Below are positions 17,909-26,713 of a stretch of 64,000 bases of DNA, in pieces; within the stretch, counting starts at the first letter, position 1; each line of letters starts with the position of its first letter. The position numbers and the translations under genes were made by a program. The notes under the pieces are model-generated. The model worked only from the letters and a program-made list of their open reading frames with translations, had not been told where the DNA came from and did no database searches. The stretch is from Caulobacter sp031457805 (GTDB taxonomy: Bacteria; Pseudomonadota; Alphaproteobacteria; Caulobacterales; Caulobacteraceae), in assembly GCF_031457805.1 (NCBI RefSeq), contig NZ_JAVDXI010000004.1, forward strand, positions 186,001-250,000. The letters run 5' to 3'.

Positions 17909-20155
17909 ATGGCCATCACCTTTCAAACCCAGGATCTGGCGTTCAACCTGCGCGCTGGCTTTACGACAGCATCGGTGCACGAGATCGCGGTCGCCGACTT
18001 CAACGGCGACGGCAAGATCGACATCGCCCTGGGCTACTTCCTCTATCCGCTGGAAGATCGGGCGATCCCGATCCGGGTGCTCACCGGAAACGGTGCGGGC
18101 GGATTTACAGACGCGACGAGCGCTCTCTTCGGCGACCAGCCCCCCGTAACGGTGCACAATCGCCAGATCGTGGTGGCCGACTTCAACAAGGACGGTCGGG
18201 CTGACGCCTTTTTCGCCGACCATGGCTATGACGCCGCGCCCTTCCCCGGCGCGCGCAACGCCCTTTTTCTGTCCTCCGGCGCTACGGGCGTGGTCAACGC
18301 CACCGCGCGGCTCCCGACCCTGACCGACTTCAGCCACTCGGCGACGGCCGGAGACATCGATGGCGACGGCGATATCGACCTCTATGTCGGCAACTACAAC
18401 GGCGGCGCCGAAGAAGCGTCGTACCTGCTGCTCAATGACGGCGCCGCCAACTTCACCTTGAGCCGCGCGGGCCTGCCGGCCGACCTCGTGGCGGGCCAGT
18501 ACAATTCGCCGACCAGCCTGTTGTTCGACGCTGATGGCGACGGTGACCTTGATCTGCTCCTGACGCCGAATGAGACCCAGACCCAGAACGCCCGTCTGCT
18601 GAAGAATGACGGAAAAGGCAATTTCAGCGCCCTCTCCGCCTTCGCGATGCCCCGGAACGGCGCCTCCGAGACTGTGATCGACGCCAAGGCCGTCGACATC
18701 AACGGCGACGGCAAGCTCGACCTCGTCATGACGACGGTTGTGGATCTGTTCAAGCCCGGTACGACCCAGGTCTGGATCAACGACGGCCAGGGCGGCTTCG
18801 CCAACGAGACCGCAAAGCGCCTGCCGGTCCAGAGCACCGAAGACTGGTACGCCCGCACCCAGGTGATCGACATCAATGGCGATGGTTATGTCGACCTTGT
18901 CGCGTCGAACAGCCACAGGCAGGCGGTGTTCCTGAATGACGGCGCGGGCCGCTTCGTGCAGCTGCCCACGGGCTGGCTGAACATCTCGCAGTACGACCGG
19001 CTTCAGGCGGCCGATGTGAACGGCGACGGCCGCACGGACGTGATCGCCTGGCGCGGGATCTGGGAGGGGGCCGAACACTTCGCCATACACCTGTCCAGTG
19101 ACGCCGGCGTCTCGGTGAGCGGCGACGCCGCCGCCAACGCCCTGGTGGGCGACGCGCGCGCCGAGACCCTGAGCGGCCTGGCCGGAAACGACGTCATCTT
19201 CGGCGGCGCGGGCGATGATGTGCTGAGTGGCGGCGACGGCGCCGACATTCTGGTCGGCGGCGCGGGCGCGGACCGGATCGATGGCGGGACTGGCGTCGAC
19301 GAAGCGCGTTACGGCGGCCTCTCGACCGACTACACGATCGGCGTCACGGCGTCGGGCTGGACCGTTTCCGACGCCCGCGCCAATCCGCGCGACGGCGCCG
19401 ACACCCTGATCAATGTCGAAAACCTGGTCTTTGCGGACAGGTCCATCAGCTTGGGCGACGCCACGGTGGGGTTGGCGATCGCTTCGCTGCTGCGCGGCAG
19501 CGCAGCGGCGGACGCCGGCGGGGCTCTTACAGCCGATCTCACGGCCAAGATCACCGCCGGCGCCTTGACCTCTTCCGCCGCCATCGCCGAGGTGGTGAAG
19601 GCCGCCGACCAGACGACTTCGGTCGCGACGCTCAGCTATCTGTTCTTTACTGGCAAGATCCCCAGCCAGGCTGGCGTCGACTATCTGGTCTCGTCCACCG
19701 GACCGAACGCAAACAACCTCAACAGCGCCTACTACCAGACCTTCAATCTGGAGAACCGCTATATCAATTTCGCGGTCAACCTCGGCAAGGTCGGCGAAGG
19801 GGCCGCCAAGTTCTCCACCGACTATGGTTCGCTGTCGCTCTTCGACGCCACCAAGAAGGCTTACGCGGCGATCTTCGGCGGGACGCCGACCGACGCCAAG
19901 GTCCACCTGCTGATTGACGCCAGGGTCGACTACTTCGCGAGCTACGGCGGGGATGGCCCGAACGGCCTGGGAACCAAGGCCGCTATGGTGGGCTGGCTTC
20001 TGGCCGAGGCGGAAAAGGCGGACGTCGGCGTCATGGCCAGATCAAACGCCGCCTGGCTGACCGATCTGGCGGACGGCGTCGCGCCCTTCGCGATCGACAT
20101 TCTTGATCCCGCCAAGGGCTACTACAAGGCGGACTTCATCTTCGGAGGCGGATGA
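17909..20155 (+). CDS. FG-GAP/VCBS and RTX repeat protein with an RsaA-anchor-like C-terminus
   Basis: 748 residues, ATG 17909 behind GAGAGAAG. Residues 1-390 contain repeated calcium-loop FG-GAP/VCBS units (ADFNGDGKIDIA, ADFNKDGRADAF, GDIDGDGDIDLY, DINGDGKLDL, DINGDGYVDL, DVNGDGRTDV), which form a beta propeller. Residues about 405-460 are RTX nonapeptides (GGAGDDVLSGGDGADILVGG). Residues about 525-740 are helical and align by eye with the N-terminal domain of the Caulobacter S-layer protein RsaA (YLFFTGKIPSQAGVDYLV, NAYY-like NSAYYQTFNLENRYINF, and a final AAWLTDLADG). In RsaA that domain binds lipopolysaccharide. No N-terminal signal peptide, so type I secretion is likely. A calcium-dependent, cell-surface-attached protein is inferred; the ligand of the propeller is unknown. 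Confidence 0.82.
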   Translation: MAITFQTQDLAFNLRAGFTTASVHEIAVADFNGDGKIDIALGYFLYPLEDRAIPIRVLTGNGAGGFTDATSALFGDQPPVTVHNRQIVVADFNKDGRADAFFADHGYDAAPFPGARNALFLSSGATGVVNATARLPTLTDFSHSATAGDIDGDGDIDLYVGNYNGGAEEASYLLLNDGAANFTLSRAGLPADLVAGQYNSPTSLLFDADGDGDLDLLLTPNETQTQNARLLKNDGKGNFSALSAFAMPRNGASETVIDAKAVDINGDGKLDLVMTTVVDLFKPGTTQVWINDGQGGFANETAKRLPVQSTEDWYARTQVIDINGDGYVDLVASNSHRQAVFLNDGAGRFVQLPTGWLNISQYDRLQAADVNGDGRTDVIAWRGIWEGAEHFAIHLSSDAGVSVSGDAAANALVGDARAETLSGLAGNDVIFGGAGDDVLSGGDGADILVGGAGADRIDGGTGVDEARYGGLSTDYTIGVTASGWTVSDARANPRDGADTLINVENLVFADRSISLGDATVGLAIASLLRGSAAADAGGALTADLTAKITAGALTSSAAIAEVVKAADQTTSVATLSYLFFTGKIPSQAGVDYLVSSTGPNANNLNSAYYQTFNLENRYINFAVNLGKVGEGAAKFSTDYGSLSLFDATKKAYAAIFGGTPTDAKVHLLIDARVDYFASYGGDGPNGLGTKAAMVGWLLAEAEKADVGVMARSNAAWLTDLADGVAPFAIDILDPAKGYYKADFIFGGG

Positions 20156-20711
20156 AGATCGCCGCAGCGCGCCCGCGAGGCGGCGGCGCGGATCCAGCAA
20201 CGCGGCGCGCGACGCGCCCCTGTTCGCAAGGCTATGCGCCGTGACCGGCCTCCGGCTCACCGCGGAGATCGCCTTGCCCGTTACGCTCAGCGCGCAAAAG
20301 CCACCTGTTTCGATCGCTTACTACAAGGCGGAGCAGTTGGGCCTTCTGACGGTGTCCATCCGGGAGACCACGGGCTCTACTCCTATCCGATCGTCGCCGA
20401 TCGCCACGAACCGGGCATCTTCACCGTCAATGTGACCTGTCGCGCTGTTGGCGATTTCAACGGTGATGGCTTTTTTCCAGGAAACGATCGTCAGTTGGTC
20501 GCTCTAGCCTCATACGGCGCCGCATCAAGCAGCGGGCCGGCCAGCGACCTGCCTCAACAACCAGCGCGGCTCTCATCGCCTGGCGACCGCCGCCGAGCCG
20601 GAGAATCTCCCGATCGTGACCCGGCTTTTTCCCGAGCCCTTATAGGCGCTTAGACCATGATTGCGGTCGCGGTTGTCTAGCAGGTTTGCGCAGCAATCGT
20701 CCGAAGACTGC
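20156..20711. other. Gene-poor stretch with possible FG-GAP protein remnants
   Basis: About 560 bases without a convincing gene. Two fragments recall the upstream surface protein. A 14-base segment at 20319-20332 is identical to 20120-20133, which encodes the YYKAD near the C-terminus of that protein. Near 20450-20470 one plus frame reads VGDFNGDGFF, an FG-GAP-type calcium loop. The frames are not continuous. This is compatible with a decayed tandem paralogue, but the evidence is thin. Confidence 0.3.
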
Positions 20712-20755
20712 CTTCCAAGCGTTGAAACAGCAGGGCTTTCAACGGTCTTTGGAAG
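20712..20755 (-). terminator. Two-part hairpin behind tRNA-Arg(ACG)
   Basis: Outer stem CTTCCAA (20712-20718) with TTGGAAG (20749-20755), inner stem CGTTGAAA (20720-20727) with TTTCAACG (20737-20744), 9-base loop. It begins 3 bases beyond the encoded CCA of the minus-strand tRNA. It is a plausible processing or termination structure. The T-tract is weak. Confidence 0.45.
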
Positions 20756-20757
20756 AA

Positions 20758-20834
20758 TGGCGCGCCCGGAACGATTCGAACGTCCGACCCTCAGATTCGT
20801 AGTCTGATGCTCTATCCAGCTGAGCTACGGGCGC
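20758..20834 (-). tRNA. tRNA-Arg (anticodon ACG)
   Basis: 77 nt with encoded CCA (complement of 20758-20760). The acceptor strands pair fully (GCGCCCG / CGGGCGC). The anticodon loop reads CTACGAA on the minus strand, giving ACG, which after wobble editing reads CGN codons. T-loop TTCGAAT; discriminator G. Confidence 0.96.
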
Positions 20835-21087
20835 GCACTGCCTTGCGGCGAGGCGGGGGAGATAGCCCAGCCGTTCCGGGGACGCAAGCCCGGTTTGCAC
20901 GATAATTTCGAAAAGTTTCGCGCACCACTGTTCGCGGACGTGCAAAGCCCTGCGCAGCGGCGGTTCAGGGACCGCGTTTGGGGTTGCGGGCGGTCCATCG
21001 GGGCGTGACACCGCCACAGGTTTGGTGTCCATGGAGACATCCAGGACGGCGGGCAGGCCGTCCCTAGCGCCCGTCATGAGGATCCGT

Positions 21088-22827
21088 ATGCGTCGTTTGG
21101 CTTCCCTGCTCGCCCTGTCCGTCGCGTTGCAGTTCTCCCTGGCCCCGGTCGCCGCGCAGGCCGAGTCGATCCCGCTGGCGATGCCGACGCCGCGTCCGGC
21201 AGCGACCTCGACTCCAGCCAAGGGCATGGTCGCCGCGGCCAATCCGCTGGCGGTCGAGGCGGGCCTGCGGGTGCTGCGCGACGGCGGGTCGGCCGTCGAT
21301 GCGGCCGTGGCCATCCAGGCGGTTCTGAGCTTGGTCGAACCGCAGAGCTCTGGCCTGGGCGGCGGCGCGTTCCTGATGCTGTACGACGCCAAGACCGGCA
21401 AGGTGACCGCCTATGACGGCCGCGAGACTGCGCCGAGCGGCGCGACGCCCGACATGTTCATGGGTCCGGACGGCAAGCCCCTGCCTTTTGTGAAGGTGTT
21501 GCTGTCAGGCCGCTCGTCCGGCGTTCCCGGCGCGGTGGCCATGCTGGCCCAGGCGCAGAAGGAGCACGGCAAGGTCGCCTGGCGCACGCTCTTCAAGGAC
21601 GCCGAGACCCTGGCCGCCGACGGCTTCGTGGTCAGTCCCCGCCTGGCCGGCATGATCGCCGGCCGCGCGCCGCAGGCCTCGCAGCCCGACGCGGTCAAGT
21701 ATTACACCAAGCCGGACGGGACCCGCTACAAGGCCGGCGACGTGCTGAAGAACCCGGCCTACGCCGAGACGGTCCGCCGGATCGCCGCAGAGGGTCCTTC
21801 GGCGATGTATGAAGGACCGATCGCCCAGGCGATCGTCGACCGGGTGCGCGAGGGCGAACTGCCCGGCAGCATCTCGCTGGACGACCTGAAGCGCTACAAG
21901 CCGCGCTCGGGAACCGCCCTGTGCCGTCCGTGGAAGGTCTACACCGTCTGCACGCCCAACCCGCAGTCCAGCGGCCTGGCGATCATCCAGGCGCTGCGGA
22001 TGCTGGAGCACACCGACATCGGCAAGCGTGGTCCGACCGATCCGGTGGCCTGGACCCTGCTGGCCCAGGCCGAGCGGGTGATGTACGCCGACCGCGACCG
22101 CTATGTCGGCGATCCCGACTTCGTCACCGTCCCGGTCGAGGGCCTGCTGGACCCGAAATATGTCGCCAAGCGCGCGAAGCTGATCACCGACAAGGCCGGC
22201 GCCGCGCCGCCGTTCGGCAAGCCCAAGGGCGCGCCCAAGGTCGGCGACGACAAGACCCACGAGCCGGGCGGCACCACCCACTTCGTGGTGGCCGACACAC
22301 AAGGCAACGTCGTCTCGATGACCACCACGGTGGAGAGCATCTTCGGCAACGGCCGGATGGTGGGCGGTTTCTTCCTGAACAACCAGCTGACCGACTTCTC
22401 GTTCTCGCCGGTGGAGAAGGACGGCGCGCCGGCGGCCAACGCCATCGCGGCGGGCAAGCGGCCCCGCTCGTCGATGTCGCCGCTGATCGTGCTGGACAAG
22501 AAGGGCAAGTTCCTGGCCGCCGTCGGCTCGCCGGGCGGCAACGCCATCCTGTCCTACAATCTGAAGGCCATGGTCGGGCTGTTCTACTGGAACCTGAACA
22601 TGCAGCAGGCCGTCTCGCTGCCGAACCTGGTGGCGCGCGGCGAGAACTTCTCGGGCGACGCCGACCTCTTCGGTCCGGAAATGCTGGCGGCGCTCAATGC
22701 GCGCGGCGTGGCCGTCAAGGTCGGCCAGTTGGAGACCTCGGGCCTGCAGGGCGTGATCGTGCGCCCGGGCAATGTGCTGGAAGGCGGCGCCGACCCGCGG
22801 CGCGAGGGCGTGGCCAAGGGGCTTTAA
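21088..22827 (+). CDS. ggt: Gamma-glutamyltranspeptidase precursor
   Basis: 579 residues from ATG 21088, chosen because GAGGA lies 5 bases upstream; an in-frame ATG at 21076 has no such site. Signal peptide about residues 1-25 (MRRLASLLALSVALQF, cleavage after AQA), so the enzyme is periplasmic. Landmarks include VDAAVAIQAVLSLVEPQSSG, GGGAFLMLYD, and the self-cleavage and catalytic threonine in EPGGTTHFVVAD, which starts the small subunit after autoprocessing. It transfers or hydrolyses the gamma-glutamyl group of glutathione. It is a single-gene unit, convergent with the next operon. Confidence 0.93.
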   Translation: MRRLASLLALSVALQFSLAPVAAQAESIPLAMPTPRPAATSTPAKGMVAAANPLAVEAGLRVLRDGGSAVDAAVAIQAVLSLVEPQSSGLGGGAFLMLYDAKTGKVTAYDGRETAPSGATPDMFMGPDGKPLPFVKVLLSGRSSGVPGAVAMLAQAQKEHGKVAWRTLFKDAETLAADGFVVSPRLAGMIAGRAPQASQPDAVKYYTKPDGTRYKAGDVLKNPAYAETVRRIAAEGPSAMYEGPIAQAIVDRVREGELPGSISLDDLKRYKPRSGTALCRPWKVYTVCTPNPQSSGLAIIQALRMLEHTDIGKRGPTDPVAWTLLAQAERVMYADRDRYVGDPDFVTVPVEGLLDPKYVAKRAKLITDKAGAAPPFGKPKGAPKVGDDKTHEPGGTTHFVVADTQGNVVSMTTTVESIFGNGRMVGGFFLNNQLTDFSFSPVEKDGAPAANAIAAGKRPRSSMSPLIVLDKKGKFLAAVGSPGGNAILSYNLKAMVGLFYWNLNMQQAVSLPNLVARGENFSGDADLFGPEMLAALNARGVAVKVGQLETSGLQGVIVRPGNVLEGGADPRREGVAKGL

Positions 22828-22832
22828 GCCCC
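22818..22832. terminator. Short hairpin spanning the ggt stop codon
   Basis: GGGGCT-TTA-AGCCCC; the TAA stop of ggt (22825-22827) starts in the loop and ends on the 3' arm. It lies between two convergent genes whose stops are 7 bases apart, so it could act on both transcripts. No T-tract. Confidence 0.3.
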
Positions 22833-22834
22833 GC

Positions 22835-23065
22835 TCAGGTCTGGGCCTGGTGCTCCTCCAGGCCCGCCTCGACCTCAGCGCGGGAGAAGACCTCTTCCTG
22901 GCCGTCGACCAGAAGCTCCGCGTCGGCGGCGTTCTGGACAGCGACCATCGCCGCCACCCGGCGCAGGGCCGAGGGCGCGTCGGGCGCCTCGACCGTGATT
23001 TCATGGATCGGCGCGGCTTCCGGGGAGGCGCCCAACTTCACCGCGATGGTCCAGGTCGTGGCCAT
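22835..23065 (-). CDS. Small conserved-looking protein of unknown function
   Basis: 76 residues, acidic, no signal peptide and no membrane segment. It reads like a small alpha/beta fold (WTIAVKLGASPEAAPIHEITV, then helices rich in Ala and Glu). It starts 11 bases after the histidine kinase stop and is the last gene of the six-gene minus-strand operon. I do not recognise a family. Confidence 0.6.
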   Translation of the reverse strand: MATTWTIAVKLGASPEAAPIHEITVEAPDAPSALRRVAAMVAVQNAADAELLVDGQEEVFSRAEVEAGLEEHQAQT

Positions 23066-23076
23066 ATCGACTTCCT

Positions 23077-24570
23077 CTAGCTCGCCGACGCGTCGGCGGC
23101 CTTGTCGTCAGGTTCAGGCAGGGGCTCAGGCGCCCCGGCCAAGGTCAGATCGAACACCGAACCCCCGGGTCCGGTTTCCACCAGCGCCAGATCGCCGCCA
23201 TGGCCCTGCGCCAGCTCGCGAGCGATGGCCAGGCCAAGGCCCGTGCCGCCCCGACGCACCGACCCCACGAACGGCTGGAACAGATTGGCGCGAGCGCGCT
23301 CGGGCACGCCGGGCCCGTCGTCGGACAGGCGCAGGATGCTCGTCCCCTCCGCCCGGCGCAGCTCGACAAACACCTTGCCCTTGCCGCCGCGATCGGGCGC
23401 GCCCTCGATAGCCTCACGGGCGTTGCGCAAGAGGTTGGTCAGGATGCGGTGCAGCTGGTCCGGATCGGCCAGCACCTGCTCGCGCGGGCCGATGACGGTC
23501 TCCAGGCTGACGCCCTGGGGCGAGAGGCCCGCATCCTCGGCGGCCATGTCCAGCGCGGGTCGCAGCGGGATGATCCGGGTGACGGGCTCGGGCTCCTTGG
23601 ACTTGCCATAGGCCATGACGTCGGAGGCCAGGTTGATGGCGCGGTCGAGGGCGCGCTCCAGACGCGGCAGGGCTTGGGCGACCTTGGGGTCGCCCAGGGC
23701 CGCCAGACGGTCCGAGGCCATCTGGGCGCTGGTCAGCATGTTGCGCAGGTCGTGATTGATCTTGGCGACCGCTTCACCCAATGCGGCCAGGCGGGCCTTG
23801 GACGAGAGCGCCGCCAGCAGGTCGGCCTGCATGCGGTCGAGCTCGAGCTCGGCGCGGCCGATCTCGTCACGGCGATTTGAGAGGGCGATGCGAGCGGCCG
23901 GATCGTCAGGATCGCTGCGGAACGCCTCCATGGCCAGGGTGATGCGCTGCATCGGCCGCACCAGGAAGATGTTCAGGAACGCGTAGACCAGCACGCCCGC
24001 CAGGGTGGCCACGAAGATCGTCACACCCGCCAACTGCCAGAAATAGGCGACGAGTCTGGCCTTCAGCGGCGCGTCGGGCAGCACCACCTCGATGAACTCA
24101 GCCTTGCGGAAGCGCGGCTCGGCCATCACGCGGACCATCGCGCCCTTGGGGCTGGTCAGGGTGTAGAAGGGCGCGGCCAGCCAGGAGCCGGGGTTCTGGC
24201 GGCGAAGATCGACGAGATACGGCGTCTCGAACGGCTGCTTGGGCGGGAGGACAAGACGGCGCGCGCCATCCACCTGCACCGCCACCGTGACCGCGCCGGC
24301 CTGGTCGAACATCTGGTTGGCGACCGCGTCGCTGACCCGCAGCTCGGGGTCAGACTCGGCGATGGTCGAGGCCAGTTCCCCGGCGCGGACCCGGTCCAGG
24401 AGCCATTGCTCCTCATAGGCCGCCAGGGCGGGCGGCAGGATCAGCAGGCCGCCAAAGTTGACGACGACGGCGGTGAACAACAGCAGGCGCGCCGACAGAC
24501 CGCCCGGCCACGGAAAGCGCTTCCGGGGCTTCTGGGTTTTGTCTTCCGAAGGCGAGCCGGGTTCGACCAT
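23077..24570 (-). CDS. Membrane-bound sensor histidine kinase
   Basis: 497 residues. First membrane helix about 27-52, periplasmic sensor region about 53-170, second helix about 178-202, HAMP linker with VRPMQRI, then the H-box AKINHDLRNMLTSAQ with H273. ATPase motifs: LLRNAREAI (N-box), LSDDGPGVP, and GTGLGLAIAREL. HDLRNML is characteristic of a HisKA subgroup found in alphaproteobacteria. No response regulator gene is adjacent, so this is an orphan kinase. It follows the TVP38 gene by 9 bases. Confidence 0.88.
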   Translation of the reverse strand: MVEPGSPSEDKTQKPRKRFPWPGGLSARLLLFTAVVVNFGGLLILPPALAAYEEQWLLDRVRAGELASTIAESDPELRVSDAVANQMFDQAGAVTVAVQVDGARRLVLPPKQPFETPYLVDLRRQNPGSWLAAPFYTLTSPKGAMVRVMAEPRFRKAEFIEVVLPDAPLKARLVAYFWQLAGVTIFVATLAGVLVYAFLNIFLVRPMQRITLAMEAFRSDPDDPAARIALSNRRDEIGRAELELDRMQADLLAALSSKARLAALGEAVAKINHDLRNMLTSAQMASDRLAALGDPKVAQALPRLERALDRAINLASDVMAYGKSKEPEPVTRIIPLRPALDMAAEDAGLSPQGVSLETVIGPREQVLADPDQLHRILTNLLRNAREAIEGAPDRGGKGKVFVELRRAEGTSILRLSDDGPGVPERARANLFQPFVGSVRRGGTGLGLAIARELAQGHGGDLALVETGPGGSVFDLTLAGAPEPLPEPDDKAADASAS

Positions 24571-24579
24571 CCGGGGCGG

Positions 24580-25317
24580 TTACTTCTCGTCCAGCGACGC
24601 GATCGCGCGCCCATTGCGCCAATGGCGCCACAACGGCGGCAGAAACGCCAGCACGCCCATACCGATGATCGGCAGATAGATCCGTGGCGACAAGAGGCTT
24701 TCCATCGTGACGGGCCCTCCCTTGGCGAACACGTGTCCCAAGCCCGCGCCGATCCCCGCATAGACGAAGGAGCTGGGGATCATGCCCAGCACCGAGGCCA
24801 GCAGGAAGGTGCGTCCTCGGACGTTCATCACCCCGGCGGCGACATTGACCGCCAACAGCGGAAAGGCCGGGATCAGGCGCAAGGTCAGCAGATAGTTGAA
24901 GGCGTCGCCCTTAAAGCCTTCGGCGATCCGCGAGACGAAGGCGCCCGACTTTCGGCGCAGGGCGTCCCCGAAGGCCGAGCGAAAGACGAGGAAGGTGATC
25001 GTGGACCCGGCCGTGGCGCCGGCCACCGCAGCGAAGCCGCCGCCGATCGGGCCAAACAGATAGCCCCCCGACAGGGAGAGAATGAGGGCGCCCGGCAACG
25101 AGATCGCCACCGAGCCGGTGTAGATGGCCAGATACGCCGCCGCGCACGCCCATGGGTGCTCCCGGGCGAAGGCCTGAAGCTCGGTCCCGCGTTGGCGCAG
25201 CTCTTCCAGAGATAGATGCTCGACTAGACCGCTGGCGAAGGCGGCGACGCACAGGATCGCGGCCACCGCCAACGGCCCGAAACGCCGCAAGCGCATCAAG
25301 ATCTGCGCGCGCGTCAT
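24580..25317 (-). CDS. TVP38/TMEM64 family membrane protein
   Basis: 245 residues with about five to six hydrophobic segments and the SNARE-associated (DedA-like) core: SLPGALILSLSGGYLFGP, then ATAGSTITFLVFR, and LRLIPAFPLLAVN, which includes the conserved Arg-x-Ile-Pro-x-x-Pro region. Family members are thought to scramble or transport lipids. The ATG overlaps the pyrD stop (ATGA), so it is coupled to pyrimidine synthesis in expression only. Confidence 0.85.
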   Translation of the reverse strand: MTRAQILMRLRRFGPLAVAAILCVAAFASGLVEHLSLEELRQRGTELQAFAREHPWACAAAYLAIYTGSVAISLPGALILSLSGGYLFGPIGGGFAAVAGATAGSTITFLVFRSAFGDALRRKSGAFVSRIAEGFKGDAFNYLLTLRLIPAFPLLAVNVAAGVMNVRGRTFLLASVLGMIPSSFVYAGIGAGLGHVFAKGGPVTMESLLSPRIYLPIIGMGVLAFLPPLWRHWRNGRAIASLDEK

Positions 25318-26372
25318 GCGGCCCCGATCGCGTCCTCGACGGCGGCGAAGCCGTCGGCGCGAAGACGGGCGGCAAGATCGCGCTTGATCCGGGTGACCAG
25401 GCCCGGACCGCCATAGACGAGCGCCGAGTAGAGCTGCACCGCCCGCGCGCCGGCCCGGATCTTGGCGTAGGCGCCCGCCCCGTCGGCCACGCCGCCCGCG
25501 CCGATCAGCGCGACGCGCCCCGCAGCGGCGGCATGGAAGCGCGCCAGCACGGCGGTCGAGGCCTCCAGCAGCGGCGCGCCCGACAGGCCGCCGCTTTCGC
25601 CGGCGAAGCGCGACTTCAACGTTTCAGGCCGGGCGATGGTGGTGTTGCTGACGATGATGGCGTCGAGCCCCGCATCGACCACGGTCTCGACAATGGCTTC
25701 GACCTCGCCGTCCTCCAGATCGGGGGCGACCTTCAGGAAGATCGGATAGTCCACGCCGGACGCCACCTTCAGCGCCGCGCGGGTCTCCGCCAGCCGCCCG
25801 AGAAGCTCTTCGAGCGCCGCCTTGGTCTGCAGCGCGCGCAGCCCCGGCGTGTTGGGCGATGAGATATTGGCGGTGAAATAGTCCGACAGGCCCCACAGGC
25901 GCGTAAGGCCGGTCACATAGTCCTGGATGCGGTCGCTCGCGTCCTTGTTGGCCCCTATATTGGCGCCCACAACACCCTCTCGGCCCTGACGCGCCGACAG
26001 GCGCTGGGCGAACGGCTCCAGGCCGCCGTTGTTGAAGCCCATGCGGTTGATCACCGCCTGGTCCTCCGTCAGCCGGAACAGGCGGGGACGCGGATTGCCC
26101 GCCTGGGCCAGCGGCGTGACCGTGCCGGCCTCCACGAATCCGAACCCGGCGGCCAGCATGGCGTCGGGGACCTCGGCGTTCTTGTCGAAGCCGGCGGCCA
26201 GGCCCACGCAGTTGGGAAGGTCCAGGCCCGCCAGCTTCACCGCCAGGATCGGATCGTCGGGCTGCGCATCCCGCGGGCCAAGACCCCACTTCAGACCCCG
26301 GATGGCCCAGCCGTGAGCGTCCTCGGGCTCGAAGGCGTGCAGGGCGCGGGCGGCGATGTCGTGAAGGCTCAT
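25314..26372 (-). CDS. pyrD: Dihydroorotate dehydrogenase (quinone), class 2
   Basis: 352 residues. Oxidises dihydroorotate to orotate with FMN and passes electrons to quinone at the inner membrane. Class 2 features: an N-terminal amphipathic extension (HDIAARALHAFEPEDAHGWA), GLAAGFDKNAEV, FVEAGTVTPLAQAGNPRPR, INRMGFNNGG, the catalytic Ser region NISSPNTPGLR, and SNTTI. It overlaps its neighbours on both sides by ATGA. Confidence 0.95.
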   Translation of the reverse strand: MSLHDIAARALHAFEPEDAHGWAIRGLKWGLGPRDAQPDDPILAVKLAGLDLPNCVGLAAGFDKNAEVPDAMLAAGFGFVEAGTVTPLAQAGNPRPRLFRLTEDQAVINRMGFNNGGLEPFAQRLSARQGREGVVGANIGANKDASDRIQDYVTGLTRLWGLSDYFTANISSPNTPGLRALQTKAALEELLGRLAETRAALKVASGVDYPIFLKVAPDLEDGEVEAIVETVVDAGLDAIIVSNTTIARPETLKSRFAGESGGLSGAPLLEASTAVLARFHAAAAGRVALIGAGGVADGAGAYAKIRAGARAVQLYSALVYGGPGLVTRIKRDLAARLRADGFAAVEDAIGAA

Positions 26373-26713
26373 GCGAGATGGTCGCCCAGTTGCGGCACGC
26401 CGTCAGCGTCCAGGTCAAGATCCGCCTCGCTCGCCACTTCCGACGCGAGCAGCGGACGATAGAGGTGCGGGAAAAGCGCCCCGCCGCGCGAGGCCTCCCA
26501 CTTTAGCGCTTCGCCCAGCGGCTCGGCCTCGACGGCCAGCAGGACGAGGTTCGCCTGCCCCCTGAACCACTTGGCGGCGGTCTCCTGGGCCTGGTCGGCG
26601 GGGGACAGGTGAATGAAACCGTCGGCCAGATCGACGGCCGAGCCCTCGAAACGCCCTTGGGCCTTGGCGGCGTCCCACTCGGCGCGGGACAGGATCTTGT
26701 AGATCAGGGTCAT
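26369..26713 (-). CDS. DUF952 family protein
   Basis: 114 residues from ATG 26713, which overlaps the sixA stop by ATGA. The DUF952 pattern is clear: YKILSRAEWDAAKAQG, then VDLADGFIHLSPADQ, and a C-terminal FPHLYRPL. The family is related to ADP-ribosyltransferase-like folds but no activity is established. Coupled to pyrD. Confidence 0.85.
   Translation of the reverse strand: MTLIYKILSRAEWDAAKAQGRFEGSAVDLADGFIHLSPADQAQETAAKWFRGQANLVLLAVEAEPLGEALKWEASRGGALFPHLYRPLLASEVASEADLDLDADGVPQLGDHLA

Noticed and set aside
17879..19906. A 675-codon frame antisense to the FG-GAP/RTX gene
   Set aside because: The plus-strand product has clear repeats and domains, and the antisense frame follows from codon bias.
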